The notes under the pieces were generated by a model. That model searched no databases and had not been told where the DNA came from. It saw nothing but the letters and a program-made list of their open reading frames with translations. The translations under genes and the position numbers were made by a program. Below are positions 23,563-31,401 of a stretch of 50,027 nucleotides of DNA, piece after piece. Position 1 is the stretch's first letter. The number at the start of each line of letters is the position of its first letter. The DNA comes from Hyphomicrobiaceae bacterium (GTDB taxonomy: Bacteria; Pseudomonadota; Alphaproteobacteria; Rhizobiales; Hyphomicrobiaceae), in assembly GCA_021775735.1 (NCBI GenBank), contig JAJFHG010000007.1, positions 1-50,027 of the forward strand, in the 5' to 3' direction.

Positions 23563-24495
23563 TTACGCTTGATCTGGAACCCATAACCGTGCGGCACCGC
23601 GCACACCACTGTCATCACCCCAACGCGGTAGGCATATATCGAGTGCAACGTGATCGCTAAACAGGTGTGGTGCGATGGCAGCCGGCAGATCGCGCACAAG
23701 ATGAGGCATTTGGCTCAATCCGCCACCCATCACGATGACATCAGGATCAAGAATGTTGATCACCTGAGCCATGGCGCGACCTGCCCGTGATAGATGGCGT
23801 TGAAGCGTGGCTTTTGCCGCCGCATCACCTGCAGCTGCTGCAGCACCAATGTCCTCTGCAGATTTGAGATTGCCGGTCGCGTGCTGGTGGTCGGCGCTGA
23901 GTGCAGGGCCTGACAGCCATGTTTCAATGCAGCCGGACCGTCCGCACCAGCACGGGTCAGCGTTGTGGTATTCGTTCTCCGTCGGCCATGGCAAAGGGTT
24001 GTGCCCCCATTCACCTGCAACGCTGAGCGGTCCGGAATGTAAACGGCCGCCAACGACAATGCCGCTCCCGCATCCGGTGCCGAGGATGAGGCACCAGACA
24101 GTCCTTTTACCGCGCCCTGCGCCATCAGTTGCTTCGGAGATGGCAAAACAATCAGCATCGTTTGCAAGGCGAACGGGTCGGGCCAGGAGGTGTTCTAAAT
24201 CCTGTTTGAGGTCTTTGCCATTGAGACATGTGGAATTGGCATTGCGGATGAGGTTGGTGGCCGGTGAGCAGGACCCTGGGATGCCGATACCCACCGAAGC
24301 GGGTCGCCCTTCATTTGTCTTATCAAGGGTTGCAACCAGCTCCTTGATTGCCGCACAGGTCGCGCGATAATCATTTCGAGGTGTCGCAATTCGCAGGTGT
24401 TTGCGAGTGTTGCCATGGCCATCAAGTAAAATGGCGGAGATCTTACTGCCACCGAGATCAATGCCGATCATGCTGTTTTGAGAGGCTGACGACAT
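23563..24495 (-). CDS. ROK-family sugar kinase
   Basis: This 310-residue protein is a ROK kinase, which phosphorylates a hexose or N-acetyl sugar with ATP. The phosphate-binding start is MIGIDLGGSKISAILLD near residues 9-25. The catalytic Asp is in LANDADCFAISEA near 114-126. The family signature with zinc ligands is GHNPLPW followed by CWCGRSGCIE near 178-187. The second phosphate block is VIMGGGLSQMP. AGGTGA precedes the ATG at 24495. The LGTGCGSG block near 139-146 is also typical. Fructokinase, glucokinase or N-acetylglucosamine kinase are all possible; the sequence does not let me choose. Confidence 0.9.
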   Translation of the reverse strand: MSSASQNSMIGIDLGGSKISAILLDGHGNTRKHLRIATPRNDYRATCAAIKELVATLDKTNEGRPASVGIGIPGSCSPATNLIRNANSTCLNGKDLKQDLEHLLARPVRLANDADCFAISEATDGAGRGKRTVWCLILGTGCGSGIVVGGRLHSGPLSVAGEWGHNPLPWPTENEYHNADPCWCGRSGCIETWLSGPALSADHQHATGNLKSAEDIGAAAAAGDAAAKATLQRHLSRAGRAMAQVINILDPDVIVMGGGLSQMPHLVRDLPAAIAPHLFSDHVALDICLPRWGDDSGVRGAARLWVPDQA

Positions 24496-24515
24496 CGTTC
24501 ACCTACGCCGCTGAA

Positions 24516-24827
24516 TTAAGGGGTATCATCTGGTCCGCTCCCTTTGGCAGCGTCAGCAAGCAAACGATGAGCAGGACCGATGTCGTCGGGCGCAATTGCA
24601 TTGAGGCTGCAAAACACCAACAGCGTAGATTCATCGCTTAAGATGTACTCCAGTACACCTGCGAGAACCGCTGGCGTGCCAGCGTGTGAGCGCAATTGTC
24701 CAGGCCCAATACCCGTTAAGGCGATGAAGCGCCCCAAACGGTCGGCATCCTGCGCCAGATAATCCAACCCTTTAAGCGCAATAATTTCAGCGTTTTCCAA
24801 GTTTGGAAGGTGAGATTTGGTCGCCAT
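24516..24827 (-). CDS. DUF3572 family protein
   Basis: This 103-residue protein matches DUF3572, a small alphaproteobacterial family of unknown function. The ATG at 24827 has GAGG (24835-24838 on the plus strand) seven bases upstream, which rules out the longer open frame. Recognisable parts are AEIIALKGLDYLAQDADRLGRFIALTG and GVLEYILSDESTLLVFC. It has no signal peptide. It lies divergent from divK, its usual position in Rhizobiales; its stop is 20 bases before the ROK kinase start on the same strand. Confidence 0.85.
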   Translation of the reverse strand: MATKSHLPNLENAEIIALKGLDYLAQDADRLGRFIALTGIGPGQLRSHAGTPAVLAGVLEYILSDESTLLVFCSLNAIAPDDIGPAHRLLADAAKGSGPDDTP

Positions 24828-25042
24828 TTCATGACCTCGAATCGCATCAACAACACAGCTAATCTTAAACAAATCCTTACGGCTTTGTGGTCCAATTGCA
24901 CCAAGCCTGCCCAATCCGAGGCGGTGTTTGCGTTGAATACGCCGGTTTTCCAAAGCCTCAACGCCTGGAAGTATCGAGTGCGTTCTTGGCTCCACCGAAT
25001 CGGTGCACATGGAGTTGGCGTTAAGGGGCAGGACAGCAGATC

Positions 25043-25471
25043 ATGACACAGCAGGAGACGACGACAGAGGTCGGCAAACGAGTGGCAGCCACACCAGATA
25101 AGAGCAAATCTGTTTTGATTGTTGAGGACAACGAACTCAACATGAAGCTGTTTCACGATCTCCTCGACGCGCACGGCTATCGTACAATCCAGACCCGCAA
25201 CGGTCTTGATGCACTGGCATTAGCACGAGAGCACCGTCCTGATCTTGTGCTGATGGATATTCAATTGCCGGAAGTTTCTGGTCTGGAAGTGACGCGTTGG
25301 CTCAAGGAAGATGATGAGCTGCGCAATATCCCGGTTGTTGCGGTAACGGCATTTGCGATGAAGGGTGATGAGGAACGTATTCGTTCTGGTGGGTGTGAAG
25401 CTTATGTGTCGAAGCCTATTTCTGTGATGCTGTTCTTGGAAACAGTGCGCAAATACATTGGTGACACATAA
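25043..25471 (+). CDS. divK: Single-domain response regulator DivK
   Basis: DivK is the essential cell-cycle receiver that, phosphorylated by DivJ and PleC, controls DivL, CckA and so CtrA. The 142-residue product is a single receiver domain. The block [23 protein letters not shown] is nearly identical to DivK of other alphaproteobacteria. The phosphorylated Asp is Asp72 in [13 protein letters not shown], Thr and Lys follow in [12 protein letters not shown] and YVSKPI. It is about 20 residues longer at the N-terminus than Caulobacter DivK, and a later GTG at 25082 is possible. PleD follows after 33 bases, the usual operon. Confidence 0.93.
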   Translation: MTQQETTTEVGKRVAATPDKSKSVLIVEDNELNMKLFHDLLDAHGYRTIQTRNGLDALALAREHRPDLVLMDIQLPEVSGLEVTRWLKEDDELRNIPVVAVTAFAMKGDEERIRSGGCEAYVSKPISVMLFLETVRKYIGDT

Positions 25472-25504
25472 GGTTTTGAGTTCTGTGGGTGTAAAGGTTC
25501 AATT

Positions 25505-26875
25505 ATGACCGCGCGTGTTCTAGTGGTTGACGATATTTTGGCAAACGTGAAGCTTCTAGAAGCACGCTTGTCAGCTGAGTACTTCGAAGTTCTGTCTGCT
25601 TTCAGTGGTCAAGAAGCACTCGATGTATGCGAACGTGAACGTGTTGACGTTGTCCTGCTTGACGTCATGATGCCGGGCATGGATGGCTTTGAGGCCTGCA
25701 AACGCATCAAAGAGAATCCCAAAACACACCACATCCCTGTTATCATGGTTACGGCTCTCGATCAGCCTTCGGACAAGATCCAAGGTTTGGAAAGTGGCGC
25801 TGATGATTTTCTCACCAAACCCGTTGACGACATTGCACTCATCACGCGTGTTAAAAATATAGCGCGCTTAAAGATGCTCAATGATGAAATGGTTCTGCGT
25901 GCCTCGACAAGCAAGCGTCTTGGTATGACAGAGAACGATGCCTTTGCCAAAGCCTTGTCAGGGCACAGTGGGCGCGTTCTTGTTGTCGACGACCATCCGC
26001 GCTCGGCTGCGCGTCTGTCCGAGGCGCTATCAAAGGTGCATGAAACAGTTGTCGAGCAAGATCCGCAACAGGCAATGAATCGTCTTCTAACCGAAGACTA
26101 TGACCTGCTGGTTGTCAGTTTGAGCCTTAATGATTTTGATGGGCTTCGCTTATGTTCGCAAGCCCGCAGTCACGAGCGCTCCCGTCGTCTGCCGATTGTG
26201 ATTCTGGTGGAGCCTGGTGACGATGCCCGGTTGCTGCGTGGGCTTGACCTTGGTGTAAATGACTACGTGATGCGGCCTATTGATCGCCATGAGATGATGG
26301 CGCGGGTCAAGAGCCAGATTAAGCGTAAGCGCCATGCAGACTTTCTGCGCCACTCCCTGGAAGAAAGTGTTGAGGCTTCGGTGGTCGATGCCCTGACGGG
26401 GCTGCACAACCGCCGTTATATGGAAACTCACATACAGACATTGCTGTCGACGGCAAAAGAAAGTGGGCGACCTTTGTCGGTTTTGTTGGCTGATATTGAT
26501 CATTTCAAGAAGGTCAACGATACCTACGGCCATGATGTTGGTGATACGGTTCTGCAAGAATTCTCAAAGCGTTTTGCCCGCAACACCCGTGGCGTGGACC
26601 TTGCCTGCCGTCTCGGCGGGGAAGAATTTATGATCGTTATGCCGGACACTGACATTGCCCTTGCTTACCAAGTCGGTGAGCGCTTGCGGGCGTGCATTGC
26701 GGCCGACACCTTCACGATTTCGACCGAACAATCGATCCGCGTGACGGCGAGTGTTGGTTTGGCAACGTTGGAGAGCAAAGACGATACCGCCCAAACACTG
26801 TTCAAAAAGGCGGATCAGGCGCTCTATGCGGCAAAACGCAGGGGCCGCAACCGCGTTGCAGCAGACGCGGCGTAA
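25505..26875 (+). CDS. pleD: Response regulator and diguanylate cyclase PleD
   Basis: PleD makes cyclic di-GMP at the cell pole during the swarmer-to-stalked transition. The 456-residue protein has the classic order: receiver 1 (1-120) with phospho-acceptor Asp53 in VVLLDVMMPG, a degenerate receiver 2 (about 150-280) and a GGDEF domain (290-454). The active-site motif is GGEEF at 371-375. The inhibitory product-binding site RxxD is Arg362 to Asp365, three residues off the Caulobacter numbering with equal spacing. Receiver 2 lacks the acceptor Asp (Ser in VVSLSLND), as is known for PleD, where it serves as dimer adaptor. It should be active and product-inhibited. Confidence 0.96.
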   Translation: MTARVLVVDDILANVKLLEARLSAEYFEVLSAFSGQEALDVCERERVDVVLLDVMMPGMDGFEACKRIKENPKTHHIPVIMVTALDQPSDKIQGLESGADDFLTKPVDDIALITRVKNIARLKMLNDEMVLRASTSKRLGMTENDAFAKALSGHSGRVLVVDDHPRSAARLSEALSKVHETVVEQDPQQAMNRLLTEDYDLLVVSLSLNDFDGLRLCSQARSHERSRRLPIVILVEPGDDARLLRGLDLGVNDYVMRPIDRHEMMARVKSQIKRKRHADFLRHSLEESVEASVVDALTGLHNRRYMETHIQTLLSTAKESGRPLSVLLADIDHFKKVNDTYGHDVGDTVLQEFSKRFARNTRGVDLACRLGGEEFMIVMPDTDIALAYQVGERLRACIAADTFTISTEQSIRVTASVGLATLESKDDTAQTLFKKADQALYAAKRRGRNRVAADAA

Positions 26876-27173
26876 GGCCATCAAAATTCAGCGATTAACG
26901 TGCACTGAACACCCCTATATTTCGGGCCTGCGTGTGGCTGGCGTTAAGGATATTGCACGGCAGTTCTGCCGAGGGCCTTTCGAATCGAACGCGCGCGTCA
27001 TATGCTTACCACAAGTCAAGTGCAAACTTGCATGTCAGGACCACTTCTGACACAATAACCGGTGAACTGAAGGGGTCTCTCGGTCCTGGTGCGGAAATTT
27101 ACGACTTTGTCATGCTCTGTTTTTAGCGTGCGCGGTCGCTTGGTGATGCATCAGTCCGGAACAAAGAATTTGG
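26876..27173. other. Gap after pleD, no gene seen; possible RNA promoter
   Basis: No convincing reading frame is present. A weak promoter-like pair, TTGCAT at 27028-27033 and CACAAT at 27051-27056 with 17 bases between, could start an RNA near 27063 that runs into the structured region ending at 27406. A small hairpin (CAAGT/ACTTG near 27017-27030) overlaps it. Confidence 0.3.
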
Positions 27174-27406
27174 GTTCCCGCTTGCTATCAGGTCCGCCGC
27201 ATCTCCTGGTGGCGCGGGGAACGTAGTTGGGTCAAGGCAGCCTGGGAGGCCTCCTCCTCTGGCAGGCGTTTTCCGGGCTACGACACCAAGCGTTCTGTCT
27301 ACGCCCTCTTTGACAGGCGTTTGGTCACCAGGCCAAGGGTTGTGACGAACTCGGATTGCTTACCCCGCTGCCGAGCAGTAGTTACAGTCCTTGGCCGAGT
27401 TTTTTT
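27174..27406 (+). ncRNA. Candidate structured non-coding RNA with terminator, unknown class
   Basis: Between pleD and rpmG four stems can be read on paper. GTTCCC (27174-27179) pairs with GGGAAC (27217-27222). GCCTG (27240-27244) pairs with CAGGC (27263-27267). Bases 27285-27299 pair with 27312-27325 over 14 pairs with one bulged T. Bases 27331-27346 pair with 27381-27396 over 16 pairs (three G-U), enclosing an inner CTCGG/CCGAG stem (27350-27354 with 27371-27375). Seven T follow at 27400-27406, so the last hairpin acts as a plus-strand terminator. No frame here looks coded. I searched for marks of RNase P RNA, tmRNA and SRP RNA and found none. The 5' end is not known and may be near 27063. 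Confidence 0.5.
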
Positions 27407-27544
27407 AAGCGACATTGATGATGAGCTTCAAACGGTTCTTAAGACTGTCCACAACTCGCTGTGTAATGGCCTGTTGCACGATTTGAATCATGACGCAGGG
27501 CCACTATCTCATGGCTGTATTCAGCCCCCGTAGAAAGCACGAAA
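27407..27544. other. Gap between candidate RNA and rpmG
   Basis: No gene, promoter or strong hairpin was recognised in these 138 bases downstream of the rpmG stop. A short frame reaching in from 27321 crosses the candidate RNA and is not supported. Confidence 0.4.
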
Positions 27545-27712
27545 TTATTTGATTTTTGCTTCTTTAAAATCTACGTGCTTGCGTGCGACGGGGTCGTATT
27601 TCTTGAAAACCATTTTTTCTGTCGTGTTGCGCGGATTTTTCCTCGTGACGTAGAAAAACCCTGTGCCAGCGGTCGACAGAAGCTTGATTTTCTGGGTAAC
27701 GGATTTGGCCAT
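27545..27712 (-). CDS. rpmG: 50S ribosomal protein L33
   Basis: The 55-residue protein from the ATG at 27712 is full-length L33, a small protein of the large ribosomal subunit near the E site. [20 protein letters not shown] is the typical alphaproteobacterial start and [10 protein letters not shown] is the conserved centre. The longer open frame to 27781 is not used. It lacks the four zinc cysteines, so it is the zinc-independent type. Its place after pleD is common in Rhizobiales, although here it lies on the opposite strand with a large gap between. Confidence 0.95.
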   Translation of the reverse strand: MAKSVTQKIKLLSTAGTGFFYVTRKNPRNTTEKMVFKKYDPVARKHVDFKEAKIK

Positions 27713-27777
27713 GATTGCCCGCCTGAAAAGGAGTGTTCGCAAGATGAAGCGGCAACATACTTGGGTTGCTTGGAGTG

Positions 27778-28530
27778 TCAAGCGATGCCGTCTTGGTGTG
27801 ACAACAGCACCCTGTTAAAGGCGTTGTTCTGGTAGAGATAGAACGGAATGGTGGCCTGATTTGCCACACTTTCATGCGGGGCAGTCAGGCGCGCCAGATC
27901 AGCCAGAATATGGTGCGTGATGTTGGCGATGTTTCTGTCCCTGGCCTCGTCCAAGGAGACCCAGCCAATATCATCAAGTTCGTCATCAATTGTCGCAACA
28001 CGCGCACTGATATGATGTGCTGCGACACAAAAAAATCGTGTGTCATAGCGTCGTGGACGCCCGGGCGGTGTGATGGCACGGGCAAAGAAGTGAAGCCCGG
28101 ATGGATCGGGCTGATGCCCGGTATCGAAGAAGCGCTGCCAACTTGAGGTTGGTGCCACGTTCTTGCTTATGCGCCGGCCGCCTATCACAACGCCTGTTTC
28201 TTCGAATGTTTCGCGAATAGCGGTAAGGGCAAGGGCATGCATGTTTGCTGGGCGCGTGTCCTCAGGCACAGACAGCATTAAATGATTTTGGCTATGCGTT
28301 GGGAGCGGTCCGGCAACGGGAAGTTTTGTGTCGCTGTGCTCAAAACGCCCTCCTGGGAAAACATACTTGTTGGGGAGAAATGCCGTATCGGGATGACGCC
28401 GGCCCATCAGCACTGATGCTGTACCATCATCATCAGTTTTGACGATGACAAGGCTTGCTGCATCATGCAAGTCCTGCGCGCTCGTGTGAGGCGTATCGGA
28501 GGATGATGACGGGGGCACCAAAGGCGTCAT
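27778..28530 (-). CDS. Nudix hydrolase with split Nudix box
   Basis: The 250-residue protein is a Nudix hydrolase, which cleaves nucleoside diphosphates linked to another group. [10 protein letters not shown] near residues 58-67 gives the first half of the Nudix box and [11 protein letters not shown] near 105-115 gives the catalytic REUxEE half. They are separated by an insertion of about 30 residues, as in the NUDT19-like branch, whose members act on CoA derivatives. Later blocks are [13 protein letters not shown] and [14 protein letters not shown]. Substrate remains open. It lies 65 bases upstream of the rpmG start on the same strand. Confidence 0.87.
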   Translation of the reverse strand: MTPLVPPSSSSDTPHTSAQDLHDAASLVIVKTDDDGTASVLMGRRHPDTAFLPNKYVFPGGRFEHSDTKLPVAGPLPTHSQNHLMLSVPEDTRPANMHALALTAIRETFEETGVVIGGRRISKNVAPTSSWQRFFDTGHQPDPSGLHFFARAITPPGRPRRYDTRFFCVAAHHISARVATIDDELDDIGWVSLDEARDRNIANITHHILADLARLTAPHESVANQATIPFYLYQNNAFNRVLLSHQDGIA

Positions 28531-28545
28531 CGCCGAAAGCCTCCG

Positions 28546-28998
28546 CTATTTGTGGAGGGGGTCGGGTATGGTCGCCAATTCGAACGGGTCAGGTGCTGCT
28601 TTTTTGTCAAACCCGTGCATGCCGAGAGCCCATTGCAGACCAACAAACAAACCTTTGATACGAGGCAGAATAGTCAAACTGAGAATGAGCATCAATGGCA
28701 ACCAGATCACGTAGTGGATCCACGTTGCAGGTGCGTAGACTTTCTCTAAAATCAAAATGCCGGGAATGATGATATGCCCGACAATGAAAATCGTGATGTA
28801 GGGCGGTGCATCATCGGCGCGCTGATGATGCAGCTCCTCTTTGCACGTCGGGCAGGTGTCATGCACCTTGAGATAGCTTGAGAAGAGTGCGCTATCGCCA
28901 CATGCTGGGCACTTTTGCGCAAGTCCACGGCGCATGGCCTGCCACTGATTGCGGGGCGGCGTAGTGTTCACTGCGCTATCATTTTCGATCTCGATCAT
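28546..28998 (-). CDS. DUF983 zinc-ribbon membrane protein
   Basis: The product matches DUF983, a small alphaproteobacterial membrane protein family. An N-terminal zinc ribbon has CPACGD and CPTCKEE (two CxxC pairs, residues 29-53 of this version), and two helices follow (about 70-90 and 94-114 in IFIVGHIIIPGILILEKVY and WIHYVIWLPLMLILSLTIL). The start is uncertain: ATG at 28998 is given, but TTG at 29034 would add 12 residues. It follows rnr on the same strand and ends 16 bases before the Nudix gene start. The function is unknown. Confidence 0.85.
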   Translation of the reverse strand: MIEIENDSAVNTTPPRNQWQAMRRGLAQKCPACGDSALFSSYLKVHDTCPTCKEELHHQRADDAPPYITIFIVGHIIIPGILILEKVYAPATWIHYVIWLPLMLILSLTILPRIKGLFVGLQWALGMHGFDKKAAPDPFELATIPDPLHK

Positions 28999-29065
28999 GC
29001 CTGCATCAGACCGCGGGACGGTGCATTGCGTCAAGGGGCGAACGGTCGCGTCGCATATGCCTGAC

Positions 29066-31390
29066 TTATTTCGCCCTGCGTCTCATCTTTCGTTGTGTAC
29101 GCCGGCCTGTACTGCCGTGTGGGGTTGAGCGTGATGATCGTGTTGGCATCAATCGACTTTTCTTGCCTTCGCTCAACATTTCAAAACGCAGCGCACCCGC
29201 CGTCGGGATGGCCTCGACAAGGCGCACCTCAACATCATCACCGAGGCGATAGGCGAGCCGCGATGTTGTGTCGATCAGAGCCATAGCCGTTTCAATGAAT
29301 TCATAATAGCCACCATCAAGTGTTGAGATCGGCACAAAGCCATCGGCTCCGGTGTCTGCCAGGCGCACGAACAATCCTGCACGCGCAACGCCTGAAATGC
29401 GGGCCTTGAATTGCACACCAACGCGATCTGCTAAGTGTGCTGCGATTAAGCGGTCGATGGTTTCACGCTCGGCTGCCATCGCGCGGCGCTCGGTTTCAGA
29501 TATTGTTTTAGCAATATCGCCAAGTTCACTGAAGTGTTCGTTGCGAAGGCCATCGTCACCACACTTGAGCGCGCGGATCAGCGCACGATGGACAATCAAA
29601 TCAGCATAGCGGCGTATCGGTGACGTGAAGTGCGCATAGCGCGCCAGATGCAAACCAAAGTGGCCGCGATTGTCGGTTGCGTATTCGGCCTGAGCTTGGC
29701 TGCGTAAGATCATTTCATGGACAAGGTCCTTTGAGGGCAACTCCTTGGCCTTCTTCAAAATTGTATTCAGTGCCTTCGGTGTGATGTCTGACGTTGGCGG
29801 GATTTTAATGTCCAAGGTTTCCAAAAACTCGCGAAGCGCTTTTATTTTTTCCTTGGAAGGTGCTTCGTGGACGCGATAAATGAGCGGCGTTGTATGACGC
29901 TCAAGCGTTTCAGCGGCGGCCACGTTAGCCTGAATCATAAACTCCTCGATGAGTTTGTGCGCGGTCAGTCGCTCTGGCACGATCACGCGGTCAACGCGCC
30001 CTTTTTTGTCGAGCAGGATTTTGCGTTCCGGTAATTCAAGCTCAAGAGGGCTGCGCTTTTGGCGCGCTTTGAGAACGGCCTTGTAGGCGGCAAGCAAGGG
30101 TTTAAGAACATCCTCTGTCAGATCCGAATGCTCAGGCGCGGGCTTATTATCAAATGCAGCTTGGGCTTGTTGGTAGCTGAGTTTGGCGTGCGAGCGCATC
30201 AAGGCGCGCACAAAGGTGTGTGAAATTTTGCTGCCATTGGCGTTGAACACCATTTTGACCGCAAGGCACGGGCGCTTTTCATTCTCGCGCAACGAACATA
30301 AGTCGTTTGAGATCCGTTCGGGCAACATGGGCACGACGCGGTCTGGAAAATAAGCGGAGTTGGCACGGAGGCGCGCTTCCCGATCCAACCTGGAGCCCGG
30401 CCTGACATAGTGCGCAACGTCCGCAATCGCAACAACAACGATGTGGCCGCCTGCATTTTTTGAATTTTCGTCCGGCATAGCGAAAACAGCGTCGTCATGG
30501 TCGCGCGCATCTGATGGATCAATTGTGATCAGCGGCATGTCGGTGAGATCGGTGCGCGCCTCTTGAGTAGGCGGTTTAAGTTTTGGCACTTCCTCCAATA
30601 CAGTTTCGGGAAATGTGTCAGGAAGGCTGTGGGCATGGACCGCAATAAGTGAGATCTGCTGTTGGGCATCTGGGTTGCCTAACGTCTCTGCAATGCGTGC
30701 CTCTGACACGCTGTGGCGGCCTGATCGCGCAAGTTCAAAGCGCACGAGGTCGCCATCTTTGGCGCTGGCCTGATTGTCAGGAGAGACACGCCAGCTTTTT
30801 AACTGCTTGCGATCAATAGGTTCGATCATGCCGCCGCCCTTGGCATGGGCACGAAATATGCCAAGGAGGCGACGATCCGATCTCGGCAAACGACGAATGG
30901 GCGTTGCCTCATAGGCAATTGTCAGTTGGCTTCCTCTTGTGTCCCCAGTGCTGGCGTCCTCTCCAGAATTGGGCAGCGCATCAATGCGTGCGAGTACACG
31001 GTCGCCAACACCAATTGAAATGGCGTGTCTATCTTTTGGATTGAGCACCATTCGGACTTGTGGTTTGGGACCTTCGCCAAGATCCCAAACGGCGGGTTCA
31101 CCAATGACATCCCCGTCTGCATCGGTCCGCACCATGTTGAGTACAGCAACATTTGCCAGCGCACCGCGTCGGCGCAGTTCTTTTTTGTTGCCCGCTAGCA
31201 GGCCCTCGTCTGCAAGTTCGGCCAGGAGGGCCTTAAGACCTCGGCGACCATCACCGCGAATTTGAAAATGGCGTGCAATGTCGCGCTTCGAGACTTTTTG
31301 TGCTGACGATTGAATAAAATTCAAAATGTCAGATTTCGAGGGCAGCTTGGGCGCAGTTGCTTTGCGAGACGCTCTTGTTTTCTTTGCCAC
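29066..31390 (-). CDS. rnr: Ribonuclease R
   Basis: RNase R is a processive 3'-5' exoribonuclease that degrades structured RNA. The 774-residue protein starts at GTG 31390 with GAGG just upstream. Order: a helix-turn-helix-like N-terminus (SKRDIARHFQIRG near 34-46), cold-shock OB domains, then the RNB domain with the catalytic acidic block DPSDARDHDDAVFA near residues 290-305. The other RNB marks are HYVRPGSRLDREA, YFPDRVVPMLPERISN and HFTSPIRRYADLIVHR. A C-terminal S1 domain (KARISGVARAGLFVRLADTGADGFVP) and a basic tail follow. topA ends 11 bases before its start, so the two are in one unit. Confidence 0.95.
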   Translation of the reverse strand: MAKKTRASRKATAPKLPSKSDILNFIQSSAQKVSKRDIARHFQIRGDGRRGLKALLAELADEGLLAGNKKELRRRGALANVAVLNMVRTDADGDVIGEPAVWDLGEGPKPQVRMVLNPKDRHAISIGVGDRVLARIDALPNSGEDASTGDTRGSQLTIAYEATPIRRLPRSDRRLLGIFRAHAKGGGMIEPIDRKQLKSWRVSPDNQASAKDGDLVRFELARSGRHSVSEARIAETLGNPDAQQQISLIAVHAHSLPDTFPETVLEEVPKLKPPTQEARTDLTDMPLITIDPSDARDHDDAVFAMPDENSKNAGGHIVVVAIADVAHYVRPGSRLDREARLRANSAYFPDRVVPMLPERISNDLCSLRENEKRPCLAVKMVFNANGSKISHTFVRALMRSHAKLSYQQAQAAFDNKPAPEHSDLTEDVLKPLLAAYKAVLKARQKRSPLELELPERKILLDKKGRVDRVIVPERLTAHKLIEEFMIQANVAAAETLERHTTPLIYRVHEAPSKEKIKALREFLETLDIKIPPTSDITPKALNTILKKAKELPSKDLVHEMILRSQAQAEYATDNRGHFGLHLARYAHFTSPIRRYADLIVHRALIRALKCGDDGLRNEHFSELGDIAKTISETERRAMAAERETIDRLIAAHLADRVGVQFKARISGVARAGLFVRLADTGADGFVPISTLDGGYYEFIETAMALIDTTSRLAYRLGDDVEVRLVEAIPTAGALRFEMLSEGKKSRLMPTRSSRSTPHGSTGRRTQRKMRRRAK

Positions 31391-31401
31391 GCCAGCCTCG
31401 A

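Noticed and set aside
24855-24885. CtrA-binding site upstream of divK
   Set aside because: TTAA followed by TTAC is present near 24864, but the spacing and second half do not match TTAA-N7-TTAA, and the distance from divK is about 165 bases.
24716-25174. 152-residue minus-strand frame overlapping DUF3572 and divK
   Set aside because: It is out of frame with the well-supported DUF3572 gene and runs into divK.
27174-27406. RNase P RNA, tmRNA, SRP RNA or 6S RNA
   Set aside because: No GAGGAAAGTC-type RNase P core, no tag-coding frame or TTCGA T-loop of tmRNA, and the CAGGTCCG match to SRP RNA is not followed by the GGAAGCAGC loop. The 6S closing stem was not found, although 6S is hard to exclude by eye. 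The region is therefore left unclassified.
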